Shown here piece by piece: positions 60,648 to 64,000 of a stretch of DNA of 64,000 nt (position 1 is its first letter; each line of letters starts with the position of its first letter). The translations under genes and the position numbers were made by a program. The stretch lies in the NCBI RefSeq assembly GCF_029626225.1, contig NZ_JARUBP010000001.1, positions 62,001-126,000 of the forward strand. Direction: 5' to 3'. Source of the stretch: Asanoa sp. WMMD1127. Lineage in GTDB: Bacteria; Actinomycetota; Actinomycetes; Mycobacteriales; Micromonosporaceae. The notes beneath the pieces were generated by a model, which worked only from the letters and a program-made list of their open reading frames with translations, was not told the origin of the DNA and searched no databases.

Positions 60648-61575
60648 AGGCGTAGGCCTCGGCGCCCGGGCCCCCGAAGGCAATCTCGACGATCCGCTCC
60701 TCGACCGCCTCCGGCTGGCGGACCAGCTGGTAGAGGCGGCCCTCCCGGAGCACGCCCGCCCCGTCCGCGGCCACGTCGACCCCGTGCGCCGGGCCGGGCG
60801 CCGCGCCGTCGAGGAAGACCTGGAACGGGATCGGCTCGCCCGTCGGGTTGGCCAGCACCAGGTGCGCGTCGCGGGCCTGGAAGCGGAACGCGATCCGACC
60901 GTCGGGGCCGTCCAGCCGGATCCGCTCCCGGCCGATCGTCCACTCGCCGTCGAGGCCCCACTGGTTGAACGGCAGGAAGCCCGGGAAGGCGTACGCCCGG
61001 CTCTGGTCGAGGATCGGGCCCTCGGACGCGAAACCGCCGCCGCGGCCGTAGCCCAGGTAGGTCTCGGGTGTCCGCAGCGTGTCCCAGTCGGCGTCCGCCT
61101 CCACGCCCTGGCCCATGATTTCGCCGGCGACCAGCTCGCGCGAGACGCCGAGCAGGCGCTGGATCGACTGCTCCGACTCGACGTAGCGGCCCTCGCCGAA
61201 GTGCTGGTCGCGGATCTCCCCAGCACCGTCGACGAAGTAGAGCGCCGGCCAGAAATGGTTGTCGAACTCGGTCCAGATCCCGTAGTCGTCGTCCAGCGCC
61301 ACAGGGTAGGTGATCTCCCGCTCGGCCGTGGCGAGCCGGACCAGGTCGGCGTCGTGCTCGAACGAGAACTCCGGCGTGTGCACGCCGACCACGAGCAGGC
61401 CGTCATCGGCGTACGCCTGGGACCACGCCCGGATCCACGGCTCGGTGCGCAGCCAGTTGATGCAGGTCAGCGTCCAGAAGTCGACGAGCACCACCCGGTC
61501 GCGCAGGTCCTCCGGGCGCAGCGGCGCGGTGTTGAGCCAGCCCGTCGCGCCGGCGAAGGTCGGCGGGGCGCTCAT
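60634..61575 (-). CDS. Thioredoxin-fold protein (DipZ/redoxin-like) with altered CxxC
   Basis: A 313-residue protein with a thioredoxin-like domain at ~1-150: VVLVDFWTLTCINWLRTEPW, LLVVGVHTPEFSFEHDADLV, WPALYFVDGAGEIR. In DipZ-type relatives this site reads CINC; here the second Cys is Trp (CINW), so it cannot cycle a normal disulfide. The C-terminal ~150 residues are a carbohydrate-module-like beta domain (WGLDGEWTIGRERIRLDGPD) usual for this family. No signal peptide. ATG 61573-61575 overlaps the epoxide hydrolase stop. Confidence 0.82.
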   Translation of the reverse strand: MSAPPTFAGATGWLNTAPLRPEDLRDRVVLVDFWTLTCINWLRTEPWIRAWSQAYADDGLLVVGVHTPEFSFEHDADLVRLATAEREITYPVALDDDYGIWTEFDNHFWPALYFVDGAGEIRDQHFGEGRYVESEQSIQRLLGVSRELVAGEIMGQGVEADADWDTLRTPETYLGYGRGGGFASEGPILDQSRAYAFPGFLPFNQWGLDGEWTIGRERIRLDGPDGRIAFRFQARDAHLVLANPTGEPIPFQVFLDGAAPGPAHGVDVAADGAGVLREGRLYQLVRQPEAVEERIVEIAFGGPGAEAYAFTFG

Positions 61576-62777
61576 CGCAGCGGCCGCAGCCCGTCGCGCA
61601 CCTCCGCGGCGAACAGCTCCGGCTCCTGCCAGGCCGCGAAGTGGTTGCCCATCTCGACCTCGTGGAAATACACCAGCTCCGGGTACGCCCGCTCGGTCCA
61701 CGACCGCGGCGCCTGGTAGAGCTCGTGCGGGAAGACGCTGACCGCGGCCGGCGTCTGCACGCCCTTGACGTCGAAGAAGCCGACGGTGCTCTCCCAGTAG
61801 AGCCGGGCCGACGAGATGCCGGTGTTGGTGAGCCAGGCGAGCGTGACGTTGTCGAGCACCTCGTCGCGGGTGAGGTGGCCGACGGGCTCCTTCTGCACGA
61901 AGGCCGCCGAGATGTCCTCGTAGCTCTGCCTGTCGTGGTCGATCATCCAGGCGGCCAGCGCGACCGGCGAGTCGGCCAGGCCGTACAGCGTCTGCGGGTG
62001 CAGGGCCATCTCCAGCGCGTACCCGATGCCCTTGGTGTAGAGGAAGCTCAGCTGGTCGTAGGCGCGGCTCTCCTCCGCCGAGAGATCTGTCGGCTTGGGG
62101 TCGCCGGAGCCGAGCACGTTCGAGGTCATCGCCTTGAAGACGTCGGGCGGGACCGTGCCGGGCATGTTGGAGTGGATGCCGATCAGCCCGTCGGGGGCCT
62201 GCGCGCCCATGAGGTCCGTGATGATCGCGCCCCAGTCGCCGCCCTGCGCCGCGAAGCGCTGGTAGCCGACGCGGTTCATCAGCGTCACCCAGGCCCGGGC
62301 GATGTGGTCGGGTCCCCAGCCGGTGGCGTCCGGGCGCCCCGAGAAGCCGTACCCCGGGATCGACGGCACGACGACGTGGAACGCGTCCTGCGCCCGGCCG
62401 CCGTGCGCCTCCGGATCGGTCAGCAGGTCGATGGTCTGGAGGAACTCGACGACGGAGCCCGGCCAGCCGTGGGTGAGGATCAGCGGCAGCGCGTCGTCGT
62501 GCCGCGACCGCACGTGGATGAAGTGGATGTCCAGGCCGTCGATCTCGGTCATGAACTGCGGCAGGTCGTTGAGCCGCGACTCGATCCGCCGCAGGTCGTA
62601 GTCCGAGATCCAGTACCGGGCGAGTTCCTGCATGGTCTCGAGCTGCACGCCCTGGGTCAGGTCGGGCACGGTCTCGTGCTCGGGCCAGCGAGTGTTGTCG
62701 ATCCGGTCGTGCAGGTCGTCCAGATCCCGCTGCGGGATGGTGACCGTGAACGGCCGGATCTCGGTGGCGGCGGACAT
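61572..62777 (-). CDS. Epoxide hydrolase (EphB/microsomal-like)
   Basis: A 401-residue alpha/beta hydrolase with an N-terminal EHN domain (~8-110: PFTVTIPQRDLDDLHDRIDN, DLPQFMTEIDGLDIHFIHVR). Oxyanion motif THGWPGSVVEF, nucleophile Asp in AAQGGDWGAIITDLMG, catalytic His in HEVEMGNHFAAWQEPELFA. It opens epoxides by water. ATG 62775-62777 is used; the upstream part of the frame shows no family match. The 161 bp before it (62778-62938) contain no gene I recognise. Coupled with the thioredoxin-like gene. Confidence 0.9.
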   Translation of the reverse strand: MSAATEIRPFTVTIPQRDLDDLHDRIDNTRWPEHETVPDLTQGVQLETMQELARYWISDYDLRRIESRLNDLPQFMTEIDGLDIHFIHVRSRHDDALPLILTHGWPGSVVEFLQTIDLLTDPEAHGGRAQDAFHVVVPSIPGYGFSGRPDATGWGPDHIARAWVTLMNRVGYQRFAAQGGDWGAIITDLMGAQAPDGLIGIHSNMPGTVPPDVFKAMTSNVLGSGDPKPTDLSAEESRAYDQLSFLYTKGIGYALEMALHPQTLYGLADSPVALAAWMIDHDRQSYEDISAAFVQKEPVGHLTRDEVLDNVTLAWLTNTGISSARLYWESTVGFFDVKGVQTPAAVSVFPHELYQAPRSWTERAYPELVYFHEVEMGNHFAAWQEPELFAAEVRDGLRPLR

Positions 62778-62938
62778 GCGTGCGCTCCTCTCCGTTCCAG
62801 GCTCACTGGAGGGGAGCGAGGGCCTTCTGCCCTCTCGTGTGACAAACAGTCCAAGCCCCGACTCGGGCGGGCCACAGGTGTACGGGCCGGCTACCGGCCC
62901 ACGCACCTCACGCTAGAACGCCCCGCCGGGCGCCGGGC

Positions 62939-63154
62939 TCAGTTCCCCGATCTGTCGCGCTCCTCGAGGCCGGACCAGCCGTGCGGGCTCTCCGACTCGC
63001 CGCGGTCCCGGCCCTCGGTGATCGACTCGTCGACCGCGGTGTCCTCGTGCTCGTTGGCGAAGTCGGCGCCGTCGGTGTCGTCGGTGGTGCCGCCCGGGTC
63101 GGCGGCGTCGGGGCCGGGCTCGCCCAGCGCCGGCGGGTCGTCGCGGTCAGCCAT
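62939..63154 (-). CDS. Small acidic disordered protein
   Basis: A 71-residue protein very rich in Asp/Glu/Gly with no hydrophobic core (MADRDDPPALGEPGPDAADP, then TDDTDGADFANEHEDTAVDE). Directly follows the DUF6158 gene in the same direction (3 bases between), so likely co-expressed. Function unknown; small acidic proteins like this recur next to DUF6158 genes only by impression, not verified here. Confidence 0.55.
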   Translation of the reverse strand: MADRDDPPALGEPGPDAADPGGTTDDTDGADFANEHEDTAVDESITEGRDRGESESPHGWSGLEERDRSGN

Positions 63155-63156
63155 GG

Positions 63157-63447
63157 TCACTCCACCCCCGCGCCGTCGCGCAGGCGGTGCGGGTCGACCT
63201 CGCGACCCGGATGCCGGGCGAGGTATTCGGTCTCCAGCTCGGCGGTGCGCCGCAGGTGGTTGGCCAGGGACGGATCGGAGCCGTGCCGGAGCGTGTCCAG
63301 CCGGGTCCGGTGCAGGCTGTGCAGCTCGCGCATCAGGTCGTCGTCGGACAGCTCGCTCGGGTCGACGCCCACGTCCTCGCCGACGACCGACACCGTCACG
63401 TCGACGGACTCGGTCGGGGAACGGTCGCGCCCAACAGATTCGGTCAT
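63157..63447 (-). CDS. DUF6158 family protein
   Basis: A 96-residue helical protein: VDPSELSDDDLMRELHSLHR, TRLDTLRHGSDPSLANHLRR, TAELETEYLARHPGREVDPH. This is the pattern of the small actinobacterial DUF6158 family of unknown function. Preceded by nothing coding for about 100 bp, with the divergent membrane-protein gene beyond, so it has its own promoter. Confidence 0.75.
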   Translation of the reverse strand: MTESVGRDRSPTESVDVTVSVVGEDVGVDPSELSDDDLMRELHSLHRTRLDTLRHGSDPSLANHLRRTAELETEYLARHPGREVDPHRLRDGAGVE

Positions 63448-63546
63448 GGTTCGATACTGCCCATTTCCGACGCGGGGTAACCAAGATTCGTCCCGGCTAC
63501 GACGCGCTGTCGGAGTCCTCAGCGAGCGCCGGTACCCTCATTCGAC

Positions 63547-64000
63547 ATGAGGCGTCTGGTCACCCCACCGATGCTCGCGAAGCATGTGCTGGCGATCGCG
63601 CTGATCGGCGGTTTCCTGGCGCTGGGCTGGTGGCAGATCTCCCGGGCGTCCGCCGGCAACACCTTGAGCTGGGCGTACGCGTTCGAGTGGCCGGTGTTCG
63701 CCGCGTTCGTCGGCTTCCTCTGGTACCGGGAGATCCGCGAGGCGCTCAGCACGCCGGCCGTCACCGCTCCGGAGGCGGCCGAACCGGTCAAGGAGGTGCC
63801 GGTCCTGCCGCCCGTGCTCGGCACCCGTACGCCCAAGATCGGTTCTGGTTTCCGGCGGCCGGTGCTGGTCCCCCGCCGCGCCACCGCGGGCGCCGCCCCC
63901 GCCGCTCCCGACCCGGAGCTGGACGAATACAACGACTATCTCGCCTGGCTCAACGCCAACCCGGGCGCGAAGGCGTCCGCATACCCGGGCCGCCGCCGCG
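63547..64000 (+). CDS. Membrane protein, cut by window end
   Basis: At least 151 residues, open to the window edge. Two helices come first: LAKHVLAIALIGGFLALGWW and WAYAFEWPVFAAFVGFLWYR, the usual short loop between them, then a Pro/Ala-rich cytoplasmic-type stretch and DPELDEYNDYLAWLNANPGA. This looks like a common actinobacterial family of two-helix proteins of unknown function, in which the EYNxYLAxLN motif is conserved. Most of the protein is probably visible. Confidence 0.75.
   Translation, partial: MRRLVTPPMLAKHVLAIALIGGFLALGWWQISRASAGNTLSWAYAFEWPVFAAFVGFLWYREIREALSTPAVTAPEAAEPVKEVPVLPPVLGTRTPKIGSGFRRPVLVPRRATAGAAPAAPDPELDEYNDYLAWLNANPGAKASAYPGRRR

Overview
This window is GC-rich, densely packed chromosomal DNA from a filamentous actinobacterium, most likely of the family Micromonosporaceae (inferred from gene content and style: Scr1-type HTH/DUF397 pair, F420-type PPOX protein, DUF6158, TROVE protein, dispersed palindromes at gene ends). 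Many gene pairs overlap by the 4-base ATGA/GTGA pattern, so translational coupling is common.

Layout. 1-3.6 kb: trehalose synthesis (otsA, then an otsB domain fused to a GH15 glucoamylase/trehalase domain). 3.7-6.1 kb: cobA/cysG-type methyltransferase and cobT. 6.1-8.3 kb: a class A penicillin-binding protein, divergent from a CobC/HisC-like aminotransferase. 9.6-13.4 kb: small phosphatase, APC permease, a one-helix membrane protein, SURF1. 13.5-16.6 kb: cobB with a very long low-complexity tail, and an acetyltransferase. 16.6-19.2 kb: ATP-dependent DNA ligase, a 0.6-kb minisatellite block, a VOC protein. 19.2-22.1 kb: peptidases. 22.2-25.3 kb: cobD-cobQ-uridine-kinase-like operon. With cobA, cobT and cobB, much of late cobalamin assembly is here in scattered clusters. 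25.4-30.9 kb: two flavoproteins, a TetR regulator with twin operators, ssb, a hydrolase and a DUF1444 protein.

31.0-37.9 kb is the most unusual part. After a normal tRNA-Arg(TCT) comes a minus-strand block holding about 22 recognisable tRNA genes plus several decayed or tRNA-like ones, some only 1-6 bases apart. Embedded in it, in the same direction, are a Poa1/TARG1-like macrodomain protein and an HNH nuclease; a zinc-finger HNH protein sits in the opposite direction. The block runs straight into a gene for the RNA-binding ring protein Ro60 (TROVE plus vWA), then an endonuclease-VII-like HNH protein. At its upstream end are a promoter, a 43-codon reading frame with a strong ribosome binding site, and a textbook intrinsic terminator ending 13 bases before the first tRNA. 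This looks like a ribosome-controlled attenuator driving a tRNA-array/Ro60 operon. Three tRNAs with leucine anticodons have short variable loops, which is not the normal bacterial tRNA-Leu form.

37.9-42.7 kb: MacB/LolD-type ABC transporter, divergent from a NarL-type two-component pair. 42.7-49.9 kb: nucleotidyltransferase, hypothetical proteins, DUF397 and Scr1-type HTH, lipoproteins, SRPBCC, TfoX, NmrA-like, PrmC-like methyltransferase. 50-57 kb: asd, AraC regulator, PPOX protein, a pair of M16 peptidases (one active, one lacking the metal motif), metallophosphoesterase, small stress proteins. 57.2-64 kb: a second class A PBP with a PASTA domain, an APH-like kinase, a thioredoxin-like protein, epoxide hydrolase, two small acidic proteins and a membrane protein running off the end.
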